In this document: one piece after another, positions 9,664 to 18,231 of the stretch
Numbering within the stretch: position 1 is the first letter of the stretch
Layout: each line of letters starts with the position of its first letter
Source of the DNA: Rhodopirellula baltica
Lineage (GTDB): Bacteria > Planctomycetota > Planctomycetia > Pirellulales > Pirellulaceae
DNA: 64,000 nt
Direction: 5' to 3'
Assembly (NCBI GenBank): GCA_002901265.1
Contig: PPHI01000037.1
Coordinates: 1-64,000, forward strand
Program-made: the position numbers and the translations under genes
The notes under the pieces: generated by a model
What the model saw: only the letters and a program-made list of their open reading frames with translations
What the model was told of the DNA's origin: nothing
Databases searched by the model: none

Positions 9664-11325
9664 ATGAATAACGAATTAGACCTTCTCGCCACATGCGCGT
9701 TTGGACTCGAAGCGATCGTCCGACGGGAATTGCAGGCCCTCGGGGTGGAGAGTGAGGTTGTCGGGGCAGGGCGATTACTCTTTCGTGGGGACCGGCAAAC
9801 GATTGCGATCGCCAACCTGCATCTACGCTGCGCCGATCGCGTTCTCGTTCGGATTGCCGAGTTTGATGCGGGAGATTTTGACGCCCTTTTCGAAACCACG
9901 CGGTCAATCGATTGGGCCGCCTGGCTGCCCCGCGAGGCTGGATTCCCAGTTACCGGACGATCGATCAAATCCGCCTTGACCAGTGTCCCCGCGATTCAGC
10001 GCAGTGTGAAACGGGCAATTGCCGAAGGGATGATGCGATCTCACCAGACCACGACCCTGGGCGAAGACGGCGCGGCCTACAAAATCGATGTCTCGATCTT
10101 GGACGACGTCGCGACGCTGACGATTGATACCACAGGCGCGTCGCTGCACCGACGGGGATACCGGAACGACATCGCCCGAGCGCCACTTCGCGAAAATTTG
10201 GCCGCCGCGATGGTACTGCTCAGTTTCTGGAAACCCGGGCGAACGTTGCTCGACCCATTTTGTGGGACTGGGACAATTCCAATCGAAGCCGCCTTGATCG
10301 GCCGCAATATCGCGCCCGGGGTCAAACGCAATTTCGCCTACAACGCTTGGCACGATACACCGGCCGACCTTGTCGAGGACCTTCGCAGCCAAGCGATCGC
10401 CGCCCAGTTGCCCGCACTAGAGGAACGGCTGATCGGTAGTGATATTGACGGTCGGGTGTTGCAAGTCGCACGGGACAACGCAAAACGCGCCGGCGTTGCT
10501 GATGACCTGCATTTCGAACGGAAAGACGTTCGCGATGTTTCTTCGAAGCGGCGGTTCGGGTGCCTGATTGGGCACGCACCGTTTGCCAGCACGCCGGACC
10601 GCTCCTCAGACGATCGCCGCTCGCAGCACGCACCATCAGGTCATTCGCGGCCCGAACGCTCTCAGCAAGATTGGGACTTGGAAGCGGTCTACAACGCGTT
10701 GCCCAACGTGTTCCGCCGGTTACCGACTTGGTCACACTATGTGTTTACAAGCCGTGGTGATTTCGAAAAATTCGTGGGGCGTCCCGCTGACCGTCGCCGC
10801 AAGCTCTACAACGGAAAGATCGAAAGCACGTTTTTTCAGTTCTATGGTCCCAAGCCGGTCGTCGAAGAACGAAAAAATGAAAACGAGGTTGCCGTGCTGG
10901 TTCACGCTGACGGTCCGGCTGCCTTCGGTCAACTCGGCGAAAAAGCGGACGAGCAGGCGACGCTGTTTGCCGCCCGACTTCGCAAGCGTGCGCGTCACTT
11001 GCGCCGCTGGCCGACACGCCGAGGGATCACTTGTTTTCGCTTGTACGAGCGTGACATTCCTGAGATCCCATTGGTGGTCGATCGCTATGAAGATCACCTG
11101 CACATCACCGAATATGAACGGCCGCACGACCGAGATCCGGCGCAACATGCCAACTGGTTAGACCTGATGGCGACGACGGCCGCAGAGACACTCGACGTTC
11201 GTCCCGAGAACGTGTCGTCAACGTCGCGATCGCGAGAAGAACTTTACGCAGTACGAGAAAGTCGATCAGACGGGCAATCGCATCGAGGTCAACGAAGGCG
11301 GCTTAAAATTCTGGGTCAACCTTGA
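9664..11325 (+). CDS. rlmL: 23S rRNA methyltransferase RlmKL, N-terminal part (RlmL half plus start of RlmK), frameshifted
   Basis: This is the first part of a fused enzyme that, in other bacteria, methylates 23S rRNA at G2445 (RlmL, N2) and G2069 (RlmK, N7). It shows the N-terminal ferredoxin-like and THUMP region (residues ~1-160), then the SAM-binding motif LLDPFCGTGTIPIEAALI, the GSDIDGRVLQVARDNAKRAG acidic strand, and the RRLPTWSHYVFTSRGDFEKFVG and RRRKLYNGKIESTFFQFYG blocks. The catalytic NPPY motif of the RlmL domain is not visible. Its place is taken by GHAPFASTPDRS and about 30 polar residues. True homology in this frame stops near 11215 and continues in the next frame, where the RlmK domain follows. 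The last ~35 residues of this frame are spurious. Confidence 0.85.
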   Translation: MNNELDLLATCAFGLEAIVRRELQALGVESEVVGAGRLLFRGDRQTIAIANLHLRCADRVLVRIAEFDAGDFDALFETTRSIDWAAWLPREAGFPVTGRSIKSALTSVPAIQRSVKRAIAEGMMRSHQTTTLGEDGAAYKIDVSILDDVATLTIDTTGASLHRRGYRNDIARAPLRENLAAAMVLLSFWKPGRTLLDPFCGTGTIPIEAALIGRNIAPGVKRNFAYNAWHDTPADLVEDLRSQAIAAQLPALEERLIGSDIDGRVLQVARDNAKRAGVADDLHFERKDVRDVSSKRRFGCLIGHAPFASTPDRSSDDRRSQHAPSGHSRPERSQQDWDLEAVYNALPNVFRRLPTWSHYVFTSRGDFEKFVGRPADRRRKLYNGKIESTFFQFYGPKPVVEERKNENEVAVLVHADGPAAFGQLGEKADEQATLFAARLRKRARHLRRWPTRRGITCFRLYERDIPEIPLVVDRYEDHLHITEYERPHDRDPAQHANWLDLMATTAAETLDVRPENVSSTSRSREELYAVRESRSDGQSHRGQRRRLKILGQP

Positions 11326-11344
11326 TGACTACATCGACACCGGA

Positions 11345-11896
11345 TTGTTCCTCGATCATCGTCAAACGCGGTCGATGGTACGCGACATTGCCAAAGACAA
11401 ATGGTTCTTGAATCTGTTCGCCTACACGGGATCATTCACCGTTTATGCGGCGGACGGTGGCGCTCGCAAAACGACGACGGTTGACCTGTCGAGCACGTAC
11501 AGGGAATGGACACGCGACAATTTGCGATTGAATGGTTTCGTCGATGGACGAGGCGATGGCCCGCACCAATTGTTGGCAATGGACGTCGGCAAATTCCTTG
11601 ACGAGCATCCTGCCGGTGAACGGTATGACTTGGTCGTTTTTGACCCGCCGACGTATTCGCGCAGCAAGAAAACAGAGAAGGACTGGAACGTGCAGGAGGA
11701 CGCCGTTCCGATGTTGCAACAGTTGCTACCGCTGGTTCGAAAAGGCGGCGTGATATTCTTTTCGAACAACTTTCGTCGTTTCAAGTTTGATCCCAGTGAA
11801 CTAGAAGTCACCGAGTGTCACGAGATTTCCGCACAGACGATTCCAGAAGATTTTCGCAATCGGCGGATTCATCGTTGCTGGCGAATCGTCCGCTAA
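11345..11896 (+). CDS. RlmKL C-terminal part (RlmK domain), separated by a frameshift
   Basis: The RlmK half of the preceding gene, read one frame on. Coding character in this frame begins near 11220 (REKNFTQYEKVDQTGNRIEV and then GGLKFWVNL). The coordinate given is the first possible start (TTG), not a real initiation site. It shows the SAM-binding motif NLFAYTGSFTVYAADGGA and the catalytic DPPTYSRSKK, both intact, and ends normally at WRIVR. If the frame change is real, this half is not translated and m7G2069 formation should be lost. If it is a sequence error, the whole gene is 9664-11896, about 744 residues, normal for RlmKL. Confidence 0.85.
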   Translation: MFLDHRQTRSMVRDIAKDKWFLNLFAYTGSFTVYAADGGARKTTTVDLSSTYREWTRDNLRLNGFVDGRGDGPHQLLAMDVGKFLDEHPAGERYDLVVFDPPTYSRSKKTEKDWNVQEDAVPMLQQLLPLVRKGGVIFFSNNFRRFKFDPSELEVTECHEISAQTIPEDFRNRRIHRCWRIVR

Positions 11897-11934
11897 GCAA
11901 TCACGTCAACCGGGGCAGCGTCGACGCGATTGCT
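11896..11934. terminator. Symmetric stem-loop between convergent genes
   Basis: Left arm AGCAATC-a-CGTC (11896-11907) pairs with GACG-c-GATTGCT (11923-11934), giving 11 base pairs with one mismatch. It lies between the ends of RlmKL (plus) and the hybrid kinase (minus). There is no T-run on either side, so it is at best a weak or factor-dependent bidirectional terminator. Confidence 0.4.
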
Positions 11935-11950
11935 CAGGGACACAACCCAG

Positions 11951-14900
11951 CTAGGCGTTCGATTCTTCGACGAGCAAGTTGATGTATTGCTCAATCTTGT
12001 CGAGTCGTTGACAGACGCTGTCCAAGTCCGAGTTGTGCGCGGCCTCTTCACAAGACTTCGCCAATTCCGTCAGTTTCGGCAAACCCACTGTGCCTCCAGA
12101 TCCTTTGATCCAGTGGATTTTTGTCGCGACGGCTTCCATGTCGTCACCATGGAATGATTGCCAGATTCCCGGCATCTGTCCGTGAACTTTGGTGACCAAG
12201 TCGATCGCAAATTGACGCATCCAGTCATCCGGCAAGTGGCTTTCGCTCGCGTCCGGTTTGTCGTCCATGCTGGGGTCCACTGGCACGGCGATTGGAGGTT
12301 CTGGTGTCGCTTGTTCTGTCGACTTGCTGTGTTGGACAGAAAGTAGCTGAGACGAAGTCGAATCGGCGATGTTTGACATCGCAGAAGGGTGTTGCTGTCG
12401 GGAGAGGTGCGCCCACTGGCGAACCTTTTCCAACACCAAATCCAAGTCGAGAGGCTTGGAAAGGTAGTCACAACATCCAGCTTCACGGCACTTGTTATCG
12501 TCGCCAACCATCGTATTGGCGGTCATTGCGACGATCGGAATCGGGAGTCCCGCTTTGCGAAGTTCTGCGGTTGCGGTGTAGCCGTCCATCAATGGCATTT
12601 GCATGTCCATCAAGACCAGGTCGATTTCGCGTGGGATGATTTGTTTGTTTTCGTCAATAAAGTAGTCATAGGCTTCCTGGCCATTTTCTAGTTTCATGAC
12701 TTTGGCACCCGCGTTGGTCAACAACCGGTCGATCAAGTCGCGGTTCGTTGGCGCGTCGTCAACGACCAGTACCCGAGCCCCGTCGACTTCGATCGAATCG
12801 AACGAAGATTCAGCGTGTCCGAGTGCCAGCTTGATTGCTTCGACACGACTGATCACACGACAACCCTGAATAACAGGTGCGGCCACCTTCAGTGTGAACG
12901 TGCTTCCCACGCCAGGCTTACTTGCCACGGTCAGTCCGCCGCCAAGTGCTTCGGCCAAGTGTTTGCTGATCGAAAGCCCAAGGCCGGTACCGCCATACTT
13001 TCGTGTGGTGGACGTGTCCGCTTGCGAGAAGGGATCAAAGACTTTTCGCATTTGGTTTTCGTCCATGCCGATTCCGGTGTCTTCGATTGCGATCGTCAGC
13101 AGCGGCTGAGTACGGTCGCTATCGTCGAACGAAATCTTGACATCGATCCCGCCATGGTCGGTGAACTTGATCGCGTTGCCCATCACGTTGGTCAAAATTT
13201 GACGCAAGCGAGTCGGGTCGCTCTTGACCGATTCGGGAACGTCCGATTCAGCCAGCAGTGAAATCTCGATGCCCTTTTGCTGGACTTTGCCCGAAAGTGA
13301 CTTGATCACATCGCCGACGATCTTGAGCGGGACGCATTCGATGTGTTCGACTTCGATCCGTTCGGCTTCGATTTTCGACAAATCCAAAATGTCGTTTAAT
13401 AGGTGCAGCAAGTGGCTACCGTTGCTATGGATGGTCTCCAACTGCACACGTTGTTCGTCCGGATCGCTGACAACCCCACGCAGCATCAGTTCGGTGTAAC
13501 CCAAAACCGCCGTGATGGGCGTGCGAATTTCGTGGCTCATCCGTGCCAGGAAGTCGCTCTTGGCTTGGTTGGCATGTTCGGCCGCGTCTTTCGCTTCTTG
13601 CAAGTGAACCTGGGTCGCACGCAAGCGGTCTGCGGTGCGTTCGATTTCGACATTTCGTTGTTGCAAAGCGGCGGTGCGTTCAGCAACTTTTCGTTCCAAG
13701 GTTTGGTTTAACTCTTGGAGTTGACGGAACCCGTCGGCTTTTTCGAACGCGGCGCCGGCGGCGGAGGAAAGGTAGTTGGCGATCCGAAGTTCGTCGTCGC
13801 CGAACATTCCCATCATGAATGAGTTGGCCACGTAGACGTGAGCTTCGATACGTCCCCGGACTAAGATCGGGCAGCACAAGAACGTCCCGTAGTTCTGTGT
13901 TTTGGTGCCCCGCGAATCACCGGAGGAGGTATCGATCACATTTTCGAAATCACAGACGATTGCCGAGCGACGCTCGCAGCATTTGCGAATGATTTCCAAG
14001 TCGAATGGTGCGCCGGGGGTATGGCTTTCCCACTGGTTGTCTTCGGTCTGACGGATCAACAAGACACGGTCGCCGCGTAACAGTCGCGAAGTCGCTTCAA
14101 TGATCTCGTCTTCGATTTCGCTCAGATCGGTGCAGACCGCGATTCGTCGGCCGGCTTCGAGCAACGCATCGAATCGGTCGACGAGCGATACGGAGGATTC
14201 TTGATCGGTGGTGCCAACGGCCGATTTGTACTGCAGCATCGCTTCGCGTGCCGCGTGGACGTCCTGTTGATTGACAGGCCAACCAGCCTCGATCGCCAAC
14301 TCGGCATACATCAACGTTGTCTGGATTTCCTCCAGCCTGGCGCCTTGTTGACGAGCGATCTCGAGCGATTGCTCGAAGTATCGGTGGGCGCTGCGCATGC
14401 AACCGGTCATTGCACAAACAGCGCCCCTTTCACGAAGTGCGTGGGGCAGTTCGTTGGTGAATTTACGTGCGATTCGAAGTGCTCTGCGCGACGCCAGTTG
14501 CAATTCACGCATATCGCGTTTGCGTTTCGAAGCGATGCGTGCTGGCCGCGTTTCGATTTTCCGCCGCAACGCTGACACTCGCCATGCGAAGCAGGGACTG
14601 GTGTAGGCGTTGAACACCGACGCCGCCTCGGCGATCTTGACGGCATCGGTTAGCGATTTGGCCGACTCGGTGAAATTATCTCGGTAATAGTGGTAGACCG
14701 CATGAGCCAGTTTGACATGACAGTCCCGCTGGGCATCATCGACATCACGTCCGACTTCGATTTGCAGCACGTCTTGCGGGATGTTGCCGAGTGACGCTCG
14801 CGACCAGATGTCAACGATGTTGCCGGTGCCTTGGAAGTCACTACGACGAACCGCGGAGCGATAGTTGGTTCGCGCCTGTTCGAGCGCTTCTGAAAGGTTG

Positions 14901-17893
14901 CCTTGTCGGTACAGCGACGCCGCATACTGATAGCGTGCCGTATGGACTTCCCAATAATCACCCGTACGTTCCAGGATCGAAACCGCTTGGCTCGCTTCGG
15001 AGTTACAAGCTTCGAACTGGCTGGACGAATACAGCAGGATACTGAGGAAGTGGCGCGATTGGCCTTGCCCCCAGATGTCGTGTAGGTCTTTGCGGATTTC
15101 CAGCGATCGGGTCGCATAACGCTGCCCACGACCGTACCAACCGAGCAAACTCATCGCCGGCGCGTGTTCGCTGTAGGCTTGAGCCAGCGTTGTGGTTGGG
15201 CGATAGCGTTCGCCACGGTTCATGCCGCGAAGGTGTGACCAAAGCGTGTAGTATTTATCGCGGGTGTACCAATATCCGTGAGCGATATGGCTGTAAAGTT
15301 TCTGTCGAAGTAACTCGGTTTCGTCCGGCAGGCGATCACCGCCGTGAGTGAGTTTCGGAAAGTACGTGTGCAGTGTTTGCACCGTGATTTCGCGTAACAG
15401 TCGAACACCGAGTTGGAATCGGTTGTTGCAGATTGGCTCGCCAAGTCGACGCAACGCAGATTCGTAGTATTCGACGGCGCGTTGTTTATTGCCGCGTTTG
15501 AAGGCGAGTTCGCCAAGACGGGTTGCGACGACCGCCTCGTCGTGGTCCGTGATCGCACTGACGGTACACTTCGCGAGCCATTCTTCGGCGCTATCGTATT
15601 CGCCCTGCAGCATCACCACTTCGCTCATCACCGATTCAATGCGATGGCGTGTTTGTGGGTCGGCAAATTGCCGGGCGCGAGAGGCAATTTCCAGTTGCCG
15701 TCGGGCGCTGCTTAGAGAAAACTCCGAACGCGCCGCGTCAGCGGCCGCAAGAGCGTGTGGCAATGCTTCTTCATGCATTCCCGCTTCATCGAAGTGATAG
15801 GCGAGATCGTAGTGAGCGTTGCTTCGGGTGTTCGCGAGGTATGCACCGATCTGGCCGTGCATTTGCCGTTTGACTTCCGGCGCGAGTTGACCCAGGATCG
15901 TTTCTCGGATCTTGTCGTGCGCGAACGCATACTCACCGTCCGGTTTGCTCCAGATCAATCGTTGGCGACGGATGTCGGCGAGCAGGCCGAAGCTTTCGGC
16001 AGGATCGATTTGAGAAAGTGTGGCGACCGCATCGAGCGTAAACGAACTGCCGATGACGGCTGCCGATTGCAGGAATTTGAGCGCGAGCGAAGGCAAATTC
16101 TTGATACGTTCGGCGAGGACTTCGCCCGCACTTGCTGCGGTCTGGAAATTCGCCAAGCGATTTTGGTTGAGAACCCAACGCTCGTTTTCCGAATTCAACA
16201 CCGATGACTCGACCATTCCGCGCAAGACGGCGGAGGCCATGAACGGGCTGCCTTCGGCGTAGTCGGCAATGACTGAAATCGCGTCTTGAGGCAAGGTACC
16301 GGCCATCGATTCGCACAGCCGACCGATACTTTGTGGGTCGAGTGGGCCGAGCGACAGTGACTGATCGGTTCGCGCAATCTCGCGGATTTGGTTTGCGTTG
16401 CCTTCGTCTGGGCGAGACAGCAAAAGCAGCAGTTGGTGGGATGCTTCGCTACGCGAGACACGCTGCAGGACGCGAATCGACTGGTCGTCCATCCATTGGC
16501 AGTTATCCAGCGTGATGAGGAACGGTTTGCCGGACGAACCGAGCCCCGTCATCAGCGCAGCGAACGCAGAAAGGACGCGGCTTTGTCCGCGGTCATCGGG
16601 GCCGGAGAGTCGTTGACCGGTCCACCCAAGGACCTGCGCCAAAGGCGGCATCGCGGTGAGTACTTCTTCGCGATAATCCGACATTAGGATCGCGATTCGC
16701 TCGCGAAGTGCCTCGTCCGTTTTACAGACAATGGCCAGCCGGTTGATCACCTGCATCCAGGGCGCGTTCGGTTCGCCGGTGGCTTGGTCGGTCGAATCAC
16801 CGTGCAAAACGACGAATCCCAGTCGCGTCGCCAGCCGTGAGATTTCTTGTGTTAGGCGGCTTTTCCCCATCCCTGATGGTGAAGCGATGAGCAGTTGCCG
16901 CCAACGCCCGTTGACGACCATTTCCAGGTTTTCGCTGAGAGCCCGGAGTTGTGGTTCGCGACCGACGAAGGCAGGGTCGACCAACCCCGCTCGTGAATCG
17001 CTGCGCCCGATGACAACCGACGAATCGGGGTCATCGTTTTCGATCATCCGCAAAATGGCATGGGCGTCGTCCAGCGCCGCTACGGCGGACTGGTAACGCT
17101 CACGCGGTTCTTTTTGCGTTAGACGCTCAAGCATCTCCACCAACGGTGCCGGCGTATCACTCGGCAAGTTGTCGGTATTGAGATCTTTCGTGGAATGCTG
17201 CAGCAAGATTTCGCTGATTGTCGCCGCATCGCACATCGGTGAACCCGACAGCGAAGTGAATAGCAGTAACCCCAGCGAATAGAGGTCCGAAGATGGCCCA
17301 ATGTCGTGGCGGATGATGCCAGCGAGTTCTGGAGACGCATACCGGAGCATCTCGACGGTGAACTCGCTTTCTGGGTCAGAGAGGTTGACTCGCCAGAGCG
17401 GACCATAGCCCGCAAGCATCGCGGGGCCATCGTCTCGCAGGACAATGTGGGATGGCCGAAAGTCACGATGCACGCAACCTTTGGCGTGAACTTGGACCAG
17501 TGCTTCCAACAAATCGACCGCCAACGCGGCGACTTGTAAAGGTGACAAGGGGCCGCGTGAGAGCCTGGATGCGAGTGATCGGCCTGGATGATAGGCATAC
17601 AGCACTTGCAGCCCGCTGTCACTCCATTCGTGCGATAGCAGCTTGCCGTACGCATCGCATTCGATCGTACTGAGCAGACGGACTTCATTATCAAAGCGAA
17701 CGCGTAGATCATCGGGCAAGATCTTTCGATCGATCCGCCGTAACACAAACGGTTCGCCAGTCAGTTGGTCTTCAACCAGCAAACAGGTCGCATCTGCCAC
17801 ATCCGTCAATCGGCGTATCAGATGATATTCACGCTCGGCTGTTGCATTCTGTTTCATTTCGACAGGATCGAGGGTTGGCCCGGGGTATTCCAT
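11951..17893 (-). CDS. Hybrid multi-domain sensor: pseudokinase-like, AAA ATPase, TPR, GAF, histidine kinase, receiver, HPt
   Basis: A 1980-residue cytosolic signalling protein. Rough domain order: Ser/Thr-kinase-like (20-275), AAA/NACHT-like ATPase with Walker A SPSGMGKSRL and a downstream LDNCQW acidic motif (305-560), helical TPR-like repeats (680-1200), GAF (1250-1410), coiled coil, HisKA with HEIRTPI (about 1480), HATPase with N box NVMGNAIKFT, DTGIGMD and GGTGLGLSI, a receiver with LVLMDMQMPLMDG, and a C-terminal HPt with IHWIKGSGG. It is built like the multi-sensor multi-kinases of cyanobacteria and other complex bacteria. The kinase-like domain keeps HRD but has LRRI for the ATP-lysine motif and AGYG in place of DFG, so it probably does not phosphorylate. 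Phosphate should flow His to Asp to HPt, and the target regulator is not nearby. No transmembrane helix is seen. It is divergent from the hotdog-methyltransferase gene across 338 bases. Confidence 0.92.
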   Translation of the reverse strand: MEYPGPTLDPVEMKQNATAEREYHLIRRLTDVADATCLLVEDQLTGEPFVLRRIDRKILPDDLRVRFDNEVRLLSTIECDAYGKLLSHEWSDSGLQVLYAYHPGRSLASRLSRGPLSPLQVAALAVDLLEALVQVHAKGCVHRDFRPSHIVLRDDGPAMLAGYGPLWRVNLSDPESEFTVEMLRYASPELAGIIRHDIGPSSDLYSLGLLLFTSLSGSPMCDAATISEILLQHSTKDLNTDNLPSDTPAPLVEMLERLTQKEPRERYQSAVAALDDAHAILRMIENDDPDSSVVIGRSDSRAGLVDPAFVGREPQLRALSENLEMVVNGRWRQLLIASPSGMGKSRLTQEISRLATRLGFVVLHGDSTDQATGEPNAPWMQVINRLAIVCKTDEALRERIAILMSDYREEVLTAMPPLAQVLGWTGQRLSGPDDRGQSRVLSAFAALMTGLGSSGKPFLITLDNCQWMDDQSIRVLQRVSRSEASHQLLLLLSRPDEGNANQIREIARTDQSLSLGPLDPQSIGRLCESMAGTLPQDAISVIADYAEGSPFMASAVLRGMVESSVLNSENERWVLNQNRLANFQTAASAGEVLAERIKNLPSLALKFLQSAAVIGSSFTLDAVATLSQIDPAESFGLLADIRRQRLIWSKPDGEYAFAHDKIRETILGQLAPEVKRQMHGQIGAYLANTRSNAHYDLAYHFDEAGMHEEALPHALAAADAARSEFSLSSARRQLEIASRARQFADPQTRHRIESVMSEVVMLQGEYDSAEEWLAKCTVSAITDHDEAVVATRLGELAFKRGNKQRAVEYYESALRRLGEPICNNRFQLGVRLLREITVQTLHTYFPKLTHGGDRLPDETELLRQKLYSHIAHGYWYTRDKYYTLWSHLRGMNRGERYRPTTTLAQAYSEHAPAMSLLGWYGRGQRYATRSLEIRKDLHDIWGQGQSRHFLSILLYSSSQFEACNSEASQAVSILERTGDYWEVHTARYQYAASLYRQGNLSEALEQARTNYRSAVRRSDFQGTGNIVDIWSRASLGNIPQDVLQIEVGRDVDDAQRDCHVKLAHAVYHYYRDNFTESAKSLTDAVKIAEAASVFNAYTSPCFAWRVSALRRKIETRPARIASKRKRDMRELQLASRRALRIARKFTNELPHALRERGAVCAMTGCMRSAHRYFEQSLEIARQQGARLEEIQTTLMYAELAIEAGWPVNQQDVHAAREAMLQYKSAVGTTDQESSVSLVDRFDALLEAGRRIAVCTDLSEIEDEIIEATSRLLRGDRVLLIRQTEDNQWESHTPGAPFDLEIIRKCCERRSAIVCDFENVIDTSSGDSRGTKTQNYGTFLCCPILVRGRIEAHVYVANSFMMGMFGDDELRIANYLSSAAGAAFEKADGFRQLQELNQTLERKVAERTAALQQRNVEIERTADRLRATQVHLQEAKDAAEHANQAKSDFLARMSHEIRTPITAVLGYTELMLRGVVSDPDEQRVQLETIHSNGSHLLHLLNDILDLSKIEAERIEVEHIECVPLKIVGDVIKSLSGKVQQKGIEISLLAESDVPESVKSDPTRLRQILTNVMGNAIKFTDHGGIDVKISFDDSDRTQPLLTIAIEDTGIGMDENQMRKVFDPFSQADTSTTRKYGGTGLGLSISKHLAEALGGGLTVASKPGVGSTFTLKVAAPVIQGCRVISRVEAIKLALGHAESSFDSIEVDGARVLVVDDAPTNRDLIDRLLTNAGAKVMKLENGQEAYDYFIDENKQIIPREIDLVLMDMQMPLMDGYTATAELRKAGLPIPIVAMTANTMVGDDNKCREAGCCDYLSKPLDLDLVLEKVRQWAHLSRQQHPSAMSNIADSTSSQLLSVQHSKSTEQATPEPPIAVPVDPSMDDKPDASESHLPDDWMRQFAIDLVTKVHGQMPGIWQSFHGDDMEAVATKIHWIKGSGGTVGLPKLTELAKSCEEAAHNSDLDSVCQRLDKIEQYINLLVEESNA

Positions 17894-18231
17894 GCGCGCA
17901 AATGGCGCGTACGAGTGATGTCAATCGAGGTGGGGCCTCCTCGAATCCAACGCTTCGCAACGTGAATTAGGATGGTCGCATAAAACTTCAAAAAGCGTTA
18001 TGTGACCAAACGATCTCGAATCAGGATGTGAACTCCGTCCGAATTCGTGGTTGTTTCTTCGAAATAGTAGGTCTCTGCTTATTTACCGAGGTGATATCTT
18101 CGGAAAGGGTTCACCCTCACAATGTGTCGCTCTTGTCACTCGGTAACTATCGTACAGGGGGTGATCCCTTACCGTGTGTTAACAGACACGATTGACTGTT
18201 ATTACTCGTTCGCAACAAATGGGGGCAAAAC
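17894..18231. other. Divergent intergenic region
   Basis: 338 bases between the hybrid kinase start and the hotdog-methyltransferase start. A G-rich stretch (GGGGGC) lies 5-10 bases before the ATG at 18232 and may serve as its ribosome site. CGGTAA and TTACCG at about 18141-18176 form a short inverted pair around AGGGGGTGATCCC, a possible operator, weakly supported. No gene is seen. Confidence 0.4.
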
